A stretch of 64,000 nucleotides of DNA from Chlamydoabsidia padenii (taxonomy: Eukaryota > Mucoromycota > Mucoromycetes > Mucorales > Cunninghamellaceae): the NCBI GenBank assembly GCA_025330725.1, contig JAIWND010000006.1:1240001-1304000 (forward strand). The letters are read 5' to 3'. The notes below the pieces were generated by a model. That model had not been told where the DNA came from, ran no database searches, and saw only the letters and a list, made by a program, of their open reading frames with translations. This document shows positions 33,931 to 45,134 of the stretch, one piece after another (the first letter of the stretch is position 1; each line of letters begins with the position of its first letter). A program made the translations under genes and the position numbers.

Positions 33931-35317
33931 TGTGGTCTGACATTCAATAATAAGTTGAGAGTGATGGATGGAGTAAAATGGTGAGAAGTAAAGGTGGTAA
34001 AAAAAGTAAAGAAAGAAAGGACAAAATAGCATCCCGCATCTGATCAAACATTTATGGGCGGTAAATGATTTCAAATCCCGATAGATCTTCTTTATTCAAA
34101 TAGTCCTGATAACAAAAACTAACGACTAATTCTACTATTATAATCGAAGTAAGATCTAGAGCACACATTGGCCATGTTGTAATGTCAATGTGTTGCTATG
34201 TGTAAGGTACCGCATGTACAAGGTGGTGCCATAGGGTACAAGTGGAAGGGTGGATTAGGTTTAATGTCGGGGCCAGGATCATCATGTAATTGATGAGCTT
34301 GAAGGAATTTCATTCACCCATTTTACCGACACACTATTATTAAATGTAAAGTTAAAAATAAAAAAAAGGTTACACACAGTCATCTATTTACTTTACCAAG
34401 TTCCCGCCACTGCCAAGTCTTCATTGGTGCCCGAAATTGATATGATGTCAAATGTTCCAGGAGATCATTTCTTTAGCAATGCACTATAAGAGAGATAAAG
34501 TGTTAGATCAAGATTTATAAATGTATTCTTTTTATCATGTTTAACAACCTACTACGTATACAAGAGATTGGCACTTGTAGCCACACGGAGTGCCCCATAA
34601 ACCCAGGACTTGTGTTCAAATGATACCACCCCGCAGTGGTTAACGATTACTACCCAGGTACAAGAGAGATCCTGACATTAGTCCAATAGCTATTCAACCT
34701 TTTGATTCCTAGAGAGTTCGTAAAAATACTAATGATCTATATTGTATTAGCCATCCTGTCACCATAAAGTACAAAAGATTAGTTATATTTTGTGATGCTT
34801 ACCATTCCCACGTGAGGCCGTCCTAGAGAATTCGTGTCCATTAAGTGTGAGTTGCGTTTTTTCACTTTGAGACACCTTGAGAGCAGAGAGCAACGGATAT
34901 TCGTATTCAATGGCCGGAAAAAAAAAAAAAAAAAGAAAAAAAGTGAGAGAGAGTGAAAAGAAAGACCCCATTCCAAAGAAAAAGGAAAAATCTTATTTTG
35001 TATGTACCGTTTTAAAATCCCGAATTCTTACTCACAGCTTATACAGTGGACATTTCTTTACCCAAGTTTTAGCACACCATATCATATGTTCCTTCACTTT
35101 CCATCAACCAATATCACTATTTATTCGAAATGTGATCATCATACACAGCTTTTCCACAATGTAGCAAGTAGAAACAGTGATCAAAAAAGAGGATTGTCTA
35201 TTTTCAAATCCCGACTTGCATGAGAGAGAAAACTTCGGCCACAGGCAGCTTTAAAACCGAAAAATTTTCTACAGACGCCCTTCTTTCCTTTCCAATATAC
35301 ATTAGAAATACTCAACA
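33931..35317. other. 1.4-kb spacer with no complete gene
   Basis: Element copies lie at 34069-34081 (TTTCAAATCCCGA), 35010-35022 (TTTTAAAATCCCG) and 35202-35215 (TTTCAAATCCCGAC). About 34560-34680 is higher-complexity sequence with a short inverted repeat (GGCACT...AGTGCC at 34573-34597); I cannot assign it to a tRNA, 5S RNA or transposon. An A15 run lies at about 34919-34934. No exon chain is seen. Confidence 0.4.
35202..35215. promoter_or_regulatory. TTTCAAATCCCGAC promoter element
   Basis: A perfect copy about 103 bp upstream of the ATG of the damaged gene at 35318, supporting that a promoter and gene exist or existed there. Confidence 0.5.
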
Positions 35318-35857
35318 ATGACCATAAACATAAACACAAGCACAATGAGAAGTAAAAAAAGGCGAAAACACGCCACAAGGACCGGACTATTATTGTAAAA
35401 TCCATTCGACGACGTAATTCACTACCACCACCAACATCATTCTCAAAAGTGGTTATTAATCTACAAGTCCATTCGTCAGGAAAGACAATGGATGATGTAA
35501 ACGAAATCTTGAATGTCTTTTTGCTAAAGTAAGTACAAAAAAGAAAAAAAAAGTCGGAGTACGAAGAAGTAGTGGACACATAATGCTCACCCTCTTGGAC
35601 AGAAATCTAACCTCCCTTTTATCATATTATGTAGGTTGTTGTACCAATTTGCAGCCTCCAAGATCATATTTGGTCTCTTGGTATTTGGTACCTTCAATGC
35701 TTCCATTCCCACAACATGGATTCCTGCAGGCAAGTACGAATGGCATCCATCCCAACAAGACGATCACAGCCAAAAAAAAAAAAAAAAAAAAAAGGATGTG
35801 GACTCTGACATATCGATGGCCATCAACGGAAAACAACCCTCAAAGTGGATAACGTGA
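35318..35857 (+). pseudogene. Small unknown membrane-type gene with an apparent frameshift
   Basis: Two exons are convincing: up to 35528 (donor AA|GTAAGT) and 35635-35857. They join in phase 2 and read through NEILNVFLLK into LLYQFAASKIIFGLLVFGTF, with one hydrophobic helix. Upstream, the coding frame (TIIVKSIRRRNSLPPPTSF) is not in frame with the only plausible starts (ATG 35318 or 35345). The frames meet at an A7 run (35354-35360), where one more A would join them. A second long A22 run lies in exon 2 (about 35772-35793). It is either a recent pseudogene or a homopolymer sequencing error. I recognise no family. The promoter element upstream argues for a real transcription unit. Confidence 0.5.
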
Positions 35858-36540
35858 ACATGGAAGTATGGTGGGTTATGCTGGCTAGATATCTACCACT
35901 TTGACGTCTGCTGGTGATGAAATCGAACATTTCTTGTGCTGCTATGAATGTCATCTACGATCTACCACACTCGGCAAATGCAACACTCTGGTTTTACCTG
36001 GTCTCAAGTACTTTTTAGAATAGCATTTTCTACTTTTTATTTAGCTGTATGTTTTATCTCACCTGTAATAAAATAAACTTGATTATGTAAAATCCGTCTT
36101 TAATGTGATTCATGCATCAATTTGATATTTAGTTGAGCATAAGAGGTATATATGTACTACATGATATGTATACAATAGGATGATCACTTTCTCACTTTAC
36201 TGCTTTGATACATCTATGCGATAAACTCAGGTACCCAAAATAAGAAAAATAATTTAAATTCCGTTAATTCTTCTTTTTCTTGGCTCATCTTGCCGAATCT
36301 AACTTTACCAATTGAAAACATCCATTGATAAACAGTTCTATAAATATATATTGTCCATTGACTGTATCATGTGAAAGAAAAACTTATCCCATCACATCAC
36401 AAGGTGGTGATCTACTTTAACAAAGAAAGCCAGCTTGAGCGGAATTTGAAACCCATGTGATTTAAACCAAGATGATTTTGGAAATTTTTATTCTCTTCTT
36501 CTTTTTCTTCTACTGAAAAAAACCAGCAACAACAGCAACA
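35858..36540. other. Spacer, promoter of the choline/ethanolamine kinase gene
   Basis: Contains AATAAA (about 36068) for the preceding unit and a variant element, GCGGAATTTGAAACCC (about 36439-36454), about 90 bp before the next ATG, followed by a CT-rich leader (36490-36515). No other coding signal is seen. Confidence 0.45.
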
Positions 36541-37892
36541 ATGACAACTGTGGAATCAAACAACAAGAGCAACACTGACCGAACTACAGATATTGAACGA
36601 CCTACTTACCACTTTTTACGACCTAGCTCTGATACGTTGAAGGTACCTACTTGCAGTACCATCATTGATCTAAGGTAAGTACGAAAAAAGTGAAAGATTG
36701 TTACCATGATTTGACTATTTGCTTCCACTTTTTATTTATAGTGTGTTGAAATATGATGATCTTGTCCAAAAGGTGTATGATATGGCTAAAGAACTCTTTC
36801 CGGATTGGGTGCAACAAAAAGAAGATTTGACTATTAATCGTATTAGTGGGGCCCTAACAAAGTAAGTAACCCCCCCCCTCCCTTCTCTCTCATATACACT
36901 CTGTAATACTAACCCATTTTATCTAGTGCGGTCTTCTTTGTGGATTCTCGAGGCAAAAGACGACTACTTCGAGTATACGGTGTGGGTGTTGATCAATTGG
37001 TGGATCGTGAAAAGGAGTTGGCGTGGTTGGCACGGTTGGGTCGGTTAAACTTGGGGCCTCGTTTACTGGCCATCTTTGGGAACGGACGATTCGAAGAATA
37101 TGTGGACTCGGTCACATTGAACCATCAAGATATTCGGGACCCCACCACCTCACAACAAATTGCTCAATGCATGGCTCGACAACATGCCATCATTCAGATA
37201 TATCCTCCTACCGATTCATCCTTGGAGATATGGAAAAACGTGGACAAATGGTACGGATTGGTCGTCAAGCTGTTACCTACTTTGAAACAACAACATCCCG
37301 ATTGGTGTCCTTTATTGGACATGTACAACTTTGATCGACTGGGTGATGAAATCGAAAAGTGTAAACGGATCTTATCTAGTGTGAAAAGTCCTATTGTCTT
37401 TGGCCATAATGATGTAAAGTAGAAACATTTACTTGACAAGCACTCACCTTTTCTTTATTAATATAGTTACAATATGGGAATATATTAAAACGTGATGACA
37501 CGGGTGCCTTGGTTTTGGTGGACTTTGAATATGCAGGATACAATACACGTGGATATGATCTTGCGAACCATTTTATCGAATGGCGATACGATTACCATGG
37601 TCAACAACCTGCTGCTATGACTGAACCTTTCCCTACCTTGGAGGAACAAGTACGTTTCATTCAAGCCTATATTGATGCCAACAAGACCGAATTGGACAAT
37701 GACAATGATGATTTGGTGGATGAAATTCGAATGGAAATGCTGGTCTGGTTAGGTGCTTCTCATGTCGGTTGGGGATTATGGGGGTTGGTCCAAGCTAGTC
37801 AAAGTGAAATTGACTTTGATTATTTTTACTACTCTATGGAACGATTGAATGCTTTCCGTGAAGAACTGGCTAAATGGAATCTGGATCAATAG
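36541..37892 (+). CDS. Choline/ethanolamine kinase
   Basis: Four exons, 36541-36674, 36742-36861, 36927-37413 and 37467-37892, encode 388 residues. The Brenner-type catalytic motif FGHNDLQYGNILK is assembled exactly across intron 3. The choline-kinase motif VDFEYAGYNTRGYDLANHFI follows. The N-terminal lobe has INRISGALTNAVFFVD. The enzyme phosphorylates ethanolamine or choline in the cytosol, the first step of the CDP-ethanolamine/CDP-choline (Kennedy) pathway. Which substrate is preferred cannot be decided by eye; the length and the LTNAVFF region fit the ethanolamine branch as well as the choline branch. Confidence 0.93.
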
Positions 37893-38334
37893 TGATAGTA
37901 TATACTTTTTATTTATTTGTTTAATGTTACTAGTTATTTTATTAGTTACCATTACATATAGACTACCCATATTTTTGTTATCCCCTCCCCCTTTCTACCT
38001 TGTCAAACATACATCATATGTACATATTATCTATTCTGCTTTATTATAATCAATGACATATAATATACACTTTTATATTTTAATACATAAATAAACAAAA
38101 GAATAAATGACTATAAAAGGATGCTAACTAGTGGACTAATTTAAACTAGAGATGTGTAATAAACAAGTTAGCTGATATGGTATACTATTGTGTTCGTCGA
38201 GTGGTTTGTTGTTGTGTGTTTTGTCGAGTTTGTTATGCTGTCGAGTTGTCGATATCATCGTGGGTGGGAATTGGATAGCGGTATACTGAATGATCTGTTC
38301 AAGGATAAGCACTGTGTAATCATGAGTAAGTTCT
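37893..38334. other. Convergent spacer
   Basis: 3' flanks of the kinase and helicase genes, with AATAAA-like signals at about 38085-38110 and GT-rich sequence at about 38190-38240. No gene is seen. Confidence 0.4.
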
Positions 38335-39985
38335 CTAATAGAGCTGTGTTTTCCGAAGGTCCATCGTGATCTTGTCGACTATATTAGCAAATATCCTAAA
38401 AGTAGAAAAAGTTAATTTCAATTCATCTCTAAGATTGTGTATATTTACTTGTCATCATTGCTATCATAAGCACGACCATCATCTTCAAGAAGGAGTTGTT
38501 CATCTTCTATATATGGTTTCCGCAAGACTTGAGCCACCCATTTCCGCAATTGAGCATTCCAAGCAGGAGTCTGTTTTCGATAATGAGCAGTAGGTAGATC
38601 ATACAAAAACCGGGTGATCACAGTTGCATCAACCTTTCCCCAGCGACTTCTTTGAGCAGAGTGAGTACAATAAAGGAAGCATTTGGCGCGAGTCATTGCA
38701 ACATAAAAGACACGACTATGATAAAGAGAGAATGAGTATTGTCATGTTTGTCAAGATAGAGTAGATTTGTTCATTTACCTTTCCTCCACCAGATCCGTCG
38801 CTCGAGGCATAGGTATAAGTCCCTCTTCACATCCAACAATAAAGACACAAGCCCATTCTAATCCTTTAGCAGCATGCATAGTAATAAGAGACACACACTA
38901 ATCAAGGTTCACAAAAAAAAAGTGAGTATAATGGTATTTTACTCCGATTCATGCACTCTTACCCCTTCCTGTGCTTCATCGTGTTCTTTGGCATCCCCAC
39001 ATAAAGTTGTCGATTCCAAAAACAATTCAACAGCTTCAATACCACTATACCACATAAACAACAAGTTAGTTGGTTACTTGATTTATATCATCAGCATTTT
39101 ATTTACCTTTCACCTTGATAGGATTGACTGTCTTGACGTTTGGCAAAGGTAAACAATTCATCGACATTGGCCCATTTTGTTTCATAATCAGCTGCATAGT
39201 TAGTTTGAAGGTAATCACGATAACCAATAGAATCCACAATGCATTTTAGAATGTTGTCAGTTTGCACCTAAGTTCAAAATCGCAAACACATGTTAGAGTA
39301 ATAGTATCAATGAGTCTTTTTGTGTTTACCTTTTCATTCATCATGTCTTGGACTTTTTTCTGCAAAGTCAGCAAATTGGCCATTTCCAGTTTTGCTTTTG
39401 ACATAATTCGCATAGAGCAAGTAGAAGGATGTTGGTCAACAATGTTGTGCATGGTTTCCAATAGAGTCCAGTCCTGTGTCGCCGCCATCACTTGGATTTT
39501 CTTGATTGAGATCTCACCCAGACCACGCTTGGGAGTATTGATGATACGAGTAAAGGAGGCCAGATCCCGATGGTTGTAAAAGAGGTGAAGATACGCCAAT
39601 ACATCCTTGACTTCCATTAGATCAAGGAACCTTGAGCCACTAACCTAAGAATAGAGTAAAGTACTATTAGTTTCAACTACAGACCCATTAGTTTAACTTA
39701 CCACGATATGAGGTATGTTCGCACGGCTTAATGCTCGTTCAAAGTTGAGTGTCATAAAGTTCATCCTAAAGAGAATGGCGATATCCTTGTAGTTGATGAG
39801 TCCATTTGAGAATTCCACAATGCGCTTGATTTCCTTGGCAACCAGTTCGGTTTCATGTTTTTCCGAGTTGACTTTCAAAACAGAGACCAGACTACCATCA
39901 GGATTACTTGTGTAGAGGTTCCTTGATTCCCTTTTTGTATCTAGTGGCATTCCCAATTGAAAGAGTCAGTTTCCTACCTATACTA

Positions 39986-40034
<49 letters not shown>

Positions 40035-41360
40035 CGTTATCCTATACCTTTGTTCACAACATGAGTTGCGCATGCGATAATGTTTTTTGTGCTTCGGTAA
40101 CTTTCTTCCAAGTTGACAACAATGGTATCTTTATAATCGGACACCATTTTTCCAAAATGAGACTTATTTGCAAATCGCCACCCAAAGATACTTTGATCGG
40201 GATCTACGTAAAAATTAACGTTGAGTCATGTAATCGAATCATACTGTCCCCCTTTGTGTGACATATTACCTCCAACAACAGTAAGGGATTTATCGCCACG
40301 ATGTGTTAAAAGCCGTATCAATTCATATTGTAGTTCGTTCGTGTCTTGAAACTATCAATAAAACAAAAGAGAGTAAGATAAACATGACAGATCATTTAAT
40401 GTCATTACTTTTTACTTACTTCGTCTACCAATACGTGTTCAATATGATCCACCACTTCAGGGTAGTCCTTCAATAGATTACGACCATGTAATAAAAGACC
40501 ATCAAAGTCCTAAAGCAAAAAGTTAAGAAATGTTGTCAGTACAAAGTGAATAAACGAGTTATTATACTTTTTGACTTACAATCATGTTGCCAGTTTCCAA
40601 TTTTTCTTCATAGGCTCTATATTAACAGATGAAGGTAAGTGACATGTTCGGGAAGCAATGTTTCATTTACCTGTAGACCAAAGCGATATCCTTCTTGACA
40701 GGATCATTTTCAAAGCGCGCCATGTAAGTGATATGATCAAGACCTTGATTTTTGGCTTTGCTTATATTATCGTAAAAGATATCTAGAGAGAAAGAGAGAG
40801 AATAAGTATACATGTATCCACCTTTTATAAAAGGAGATGGTTATTCTTACCTTGACTTTTCTTCTGAGTGGATGAAGACAAAGTAGGCTGAAGTTCCTTG
40901 AGCACCATTTTGACGAGTTGTATGCTCTTGTTGGCATCGGTAATAACAAAGTTGGGTTTCAACAAAGTCAGGTCCACATGAAGACGAAGCATTCTGGCGC
41001 ACAAGCTGTGGAAGGTACCCATGGAAAGTAGTCTTGATTGTTCTCGGCCAACCATAGAGGGCCTCTCCAAGCGTTCTTTCATTTCGTTAGCAGCCTTGTT
41101 TGTAAATGTCACCACCAAGATGGAGGAAGGGTCCATATTGTTTTCCTTGATGAGCCAGGTCACACGAGTTGTCAGAGCTAGTGTAATGATAACAGTGGAT
41201 GAGTGAGTATGACTATAAATATAATAAAGAAGTAACCAACCATTTTACCTTTTGTTTTACCAGAGCCAGGACCAGCTAAGATTTGCAAATGCTTGGCACT
41301 AGATGTCACTGCTTTGGTTTGTAGTTCGCTGAGTTGACTGAGATAGTGAGGGCTAGTCAT
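38335..41360 (-). CDS. UvrD/PcrA-type superfamily 1 DNA helicase (Srs2-like)
   Basis: Fourteen exons: 41360-41249, 41177-40851, 40782-40671, 40616-40580, 40509-40420, 40351-40270, 40203-40048, 39940-39702, 39644-39330, 39267-39107, 39044-38963, 38897-38779, 38715-38449 and 38395-38335; 719 residues. SF1A motifs appear in order: Walker A AGPGSGKT, Ia TFTNKAANEMKER, II LVDEFQDTN, III GDPDQSIFGWR, IV ESYRS, V ITMHAAKGLEWACVFI and VI YVAMTRAK. This is a 3'-5' helicase that in fungi removes Rad51 filaments and acts in replication repair (Srs2), in the nucleus. It is shorter than yeast Srs2 because it lacks the long C-terminal interaction tail. The last exon rests on a good donor and acceptor. Without it the frame stops 4 nt past the donor. 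Confidence 0.88.
39989..40034. repeat. T46 homopolymer in a helicase intron
   Basis: An uninterrupted run on the plus strand, so poly-A in the sense strand of the helicase pre-mRNA (intron 7). Exon 8 uses the acceptor CCACTAG at about 39941. Confidence 0.85.
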
Positions 41361-41517
41361 TATTATTAGAGGAAGGAAGAAGAAGAAAAAAAGATTTAAG
41401 CAAAAAATGGATGTCGGGGATTAAACATTTCATGAGAGCGAAAAGAAAATGGGGGAGGGGAAAGACAGAAGATTTTCTTCTTTTGCTCTTTTCCTTCATA
41501 CTCATTCAAACAATCTA
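41361..41517. promoter_or_regulatory. Compact divergent promoter, helicase / Tlg2
   Basis: Only 157 bp separate the two start codons. A variant element GTCGGGGATTAAAC (about 41413-41426) lies about 55 bp from the helicase ATG and 95 bp from the SNARE ATG, followed by CT-rich sequence. Confidence 0.45.
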
Positions 41518-42812
41518 ATGGCCACACGAAGTCGGACACTTATATTTTTACAATATAGAAACTCTTATGCTAGGACGCAAAGCTCATCTCACTTTTCGGC
41601 GAGTGCTTCCGAAATGGAAGGACTAATAGAAAACTCGGATAGCGTGATAGAAATGTCCGTTTTACCTCCACAATGGTAAGAACAGAACAGTGAATAACCA
41701 GTCATCTTTATTAAAAATAATAATAATATGATAGGGTCGATATTGTTGAAGAAGTGGATGAAAGTCTAGGACAAATCAAGGATAAAGGTATTCTTACTTT
41801 ACAGGGGATTTGTGGATGCTCTCTACTAATTGACACTCTACTTTTATTATTAGTGGCTCGACTGGAAAGCATGCATCGGAAACATCTATTGCCAGGATTC
41901 GACGATCGCTCTTCGGATGAAACAGCCATTGAACGACTCACCTCTGACATTACGGATGTAAGTATCTTGGATAAACTATTGATGGACGTAGACTTATATA
42001 AGCTATTCTGTTATAGGAATTTTACAGAATCAAACGGGATATCCAACGTATCCATGCTGACCATGGTGGTGCTACAGAACAAGATCAACTACTAGCAAGG
42101 AATATACAAACAAGTCTCGCTACAAAAGTCCAAGAAGTATCCAGCTCCTTTAGGAAACAACAATCCAACTATCTACAAAGTAAGTCAATCTAAAAGGAAA
42201 ATGGAGGATATCATGTTAACTCTTTTCTTGATTAATAATAGAAATGCAGGGACAAGAATCAAGAAAGGCCAACATATTGGGACTAGAATCGGGTCTGAGC
42301 AATGAAGCCGCCGATTTACTACTAGATGAAGATGCCCAAGTGGTAATAAGGAATACATCGATATCACTTGAACTCACATTTCTTTATATATATATATATA
42401 TATATTTCTTTTTTTACTTTAGGGATTTACGGAAACACAACTGGCGGTATTAGAATCAAATGAAGCGGTGATAGATCAACGGGAACGGGAAGTCAATCAG
42501 ATTGCAAAATCAATACACCAATTGGCGGAAATATTCAGGGACCTTCAAACATTAGTGATTGACCAAGGAACCATGTTGGATCGTATTGACTATAATATTG
42601 AACAAACAAATATACACGTCAAGGATGCAGTTGTCCAGTTGGATCAGGTAATTTGAATTTGATACCGGGATTAGCCACTCTTGCTTACATCTTTCTTTCT
42701 TTAGGGATCGAAATACCAAAGCAAGACTCGAAAACGAAAACTTATTCTCTTACTGGTGCTTATTATATTATTACTAATTGTAGTTTTAGTTGTAAAACCC
42801 AAAAAACACTAG
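41518..42812 (+). CDS. Syntaxin-16/Tlg2-type Qa-SNARE
   Basis: Seven exons, 41518-41675, 41735-41787, 41854-41957, 42017-42179, 42242-42342, 42423-42647 and 42705-42812, encode 303 residues. The N-terminus MATRSRTLIFLQYRNSYART matches the Sec1/Vps45-binding peptide of Tlg2/syntaxin 16. A Habc region lies at about residues 60-170. The SNARE helix is at about 200-265 (EVNQIAKSIHQLAEIFRDLQ, VIDQGTMLDRIDYNIE), with the zero-layer Gln. A C-terminal membrane anchor follows (LILLLVLIILLLIVVLVV). The protein acts in endosome to trans-Golgi fusion. All junctions are in phase. Confidence 0.94.
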
Positions 42813-43146
42813 CCTCCCCCCTTCTACCTTTTAATTTGTCATCACCCTTTTAATACCTAGTATATGTTAATATCATCGTTATCTGTATAACCCCCCCCCT
42901 CCTCCTCCTTTACTCTGTTTTGTAGCATACACATTTATATACAAATAAAGACAATAGAATAAATGTACATACTGATGATCTATCCAATATGACTTTATGT
43001 ATATTAGCTTTTTGGATATGATCTAATGAATTGTGGTTTTATTTATTTTTTAGTGTCTATGTAACAAATACATGCAAAACAGCAAAAAAAACTAACTAAA
43101 CTAGATACTAAATTAAATATATATATTTATAAACAAAGACCAATCG
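42813..43146. other. Convergent spacer
   Basis: 3' flanks of TLG2 and the alpha-galactosidase gene; AATAAAG at about 42943 and AATAAATG. No coding signal. Confidence 0.4.
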
Positions 43147-44716
43147 TCATCGTAGGGGATCCAATAAGAGTATTTGGCATTGTCCAGGTCGGAGTACGGT
43201 AGTGTAGTGATTGTCATGCACGCCTAGAGATTCACCCGTCCAAACATCCTTGATGATCGCCTTTTCCAATCCAACGTCCTTCATAGTAAAAGTGATATCA
43301 TAATTCCTACCCAATATGGATAAAAACATAAAGACACTTGTGTTGAAGAGCCCCACTGCCACCCGTCCATCCGGCAATGTCTTCCACCAGACCTGTCGAC
43401 GATTATTCCACGCATCCCCAGATTCCACCGGTTTAGGCATCACACCAGATTGATGAATCATCAAAAGATCAGGATGGTTAAGCCATGTGAGGTACTTGTC
43501 GGGTATACAACGAGGATCGGCACCAAGGCAAAAGATAGAGCTAGTCAAGGCCCAAAAGCTGATATAAGACAACCTGACATCATCATTATCCAACCCATCA
43601 ATACATTTCCCATTCACTGTCATACCCACTGCGACCACATCCAGATCCAAATAAAACCCACGATGGTGTCCCACCACACCAGAAGATGCCCAGTTGGCGG
43701 TATGAGTGATTCGTTGGAACACCCGCACCGAAGATGTCATGGACCGTTTCGAGTAGGATTCAATATCGATAAATACCCGCGCACCATTCCCAAGCGTCGC
43801 CCAGTCATCCGCATAGCTAGGATCCAAGTACCATGATAATTCCATCCATATATTGTGTTTTTCAAACGCCTTTTTCATCTTGGCCAGGCATGGACGAGTA
43901 TCGGGTGATTGGTTCGGTCGTAATGCATCCCCACCACCAGGTCCACATCCATCAATCTTGACAAAGGAAATACCCCATTCAGCAAATAGTTCACCTAGAG
44001 AGTCATAGTATATTTGTGCCAGTTCATCGTCGTCGGGCATGTATGTCGTACCAGAGAATCCATTGCCCTCCCGCTTTTGCTTGACAATGTCGCCTAGTCG
44101 ATGCGTTGTACTTTTGATCATCACTTTTGGATCGTCCGCTGCGTCTTTTCGGATGCCTGGTAAAATATAGATGCCTAGTTTGTGTCCATTGCTTTTCAAA
44201 TAATCAGATAGTGACTTCAGGCCATGAGGGAAGAGATCGGGGCGAAAGGTCCACCGACCATATTCATCGTAAGTAGTACACCTACACAGAAAGAGAGAAT
44301 AAATGAATGTTGGTATTAAAGAGTTGGAGCTACTTACCATCCCGAGTCCATGTTAATGTATTCGTATTGTGGTAGTTTGGTCTTCATTGCCAAAGAAATA
44401 TCACGAAGTATTTGATCGTTGAACCTATAAAAAGTAAAAAATATTACTGTCAAGTTGAATACTTTTGTTTCCATCTTGATAGAATCACTGTTTAGTTTCT
44501 TACCATGGTTCGATATGCTTTCCACCGTAACCAGCAACATCGTCTAGTATTTGAGTTGACCAAGTCGAGAAGCCTAAAATTGGTTTCTTGGCCCAAGAAG
44601 GAATGCTATAAAACACAACAAGATACGAGTTCATACAGTCAGTTAATATGTTTATATTCATTCTTTATTTATTCAGCTTACGTATCAGAGGCAGAAGTTT
44701 CTATAGCATTATTCAT
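43147..44716 (-). CDS. GH27 alpha-galactosidase-like protein without signal peptide
   Basis: Four exons, 44716-44682, 44605-44504, 44424-44338 and 44281-43147, encode 452 residues. The GH27 fold is shown by KKPILGFSTWST at the N-terminus, EYINMDSGWCTTYDEYGRW, the nucleophile region WGISFVKIDGCGPGG, GARVFIDIESYSK as the likely acid/base region, and a C-terminal beta domain. Members hydrolyse alpha-galactosides or alpha-N-acetylgalactosaminides. The start MNNAIETSASDTIPSW is directly followed by the catalytic domain, so no secretion signal is visible. Intracellular action, or a missed upstream exon, must be considered. A variant element ATTCAAACGCCGCC lies 66 bp upstream. Confidence 0.88.
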
Positions 44717-45134
44717 TATTAGAAAAAGAGGCGAGAAGAAAAAAAAAAAAAAATACCCCAGATACTAATTTAGTGGCGGACATTCAAACGCCGCCAGGAA
44801 TCATTCAACCATTAATGCAGATAAAAGACCGAATGGAAACCATATCATACCGTGTCTCCTCTTCCAGAAACCCAGGTAATACTTATCCTGTCCCACAGTA
44901 AACATACAGGATTGACGAACCAATCAAACCAATTCCTGATCCCAGCCGAAATATCGGCACAAGCCTAAGATCTAGAAGCCCCCCTGATACTCCTTTTGTT
45001 ATAATAGTAACCCTTTATAATATGATAACTTTATTGAGGTGAGCAAATCATAAACAACAGAATTATTTTATTTTGACAAATGGGGGAATAAAACATAAAA
45101 GTGGAGCAAGGGAGTATAAGAGATGTAAGACTAT
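44717..45134. other. Spacer between the alpha-galactosidase promoter and the CYB2 3' end
   Basis: Contains ATTCAAACGCCGCC at 44782-44795 and CCAAT-like boxes at about 44925-44940. No gene is seen. Confidence 0.4.

Noticed and set aside
34560..34690. Candidate tRNA or 5S rRNA
   Set aside because: No clover-leaf, box A or box B arrangement could be fitted.
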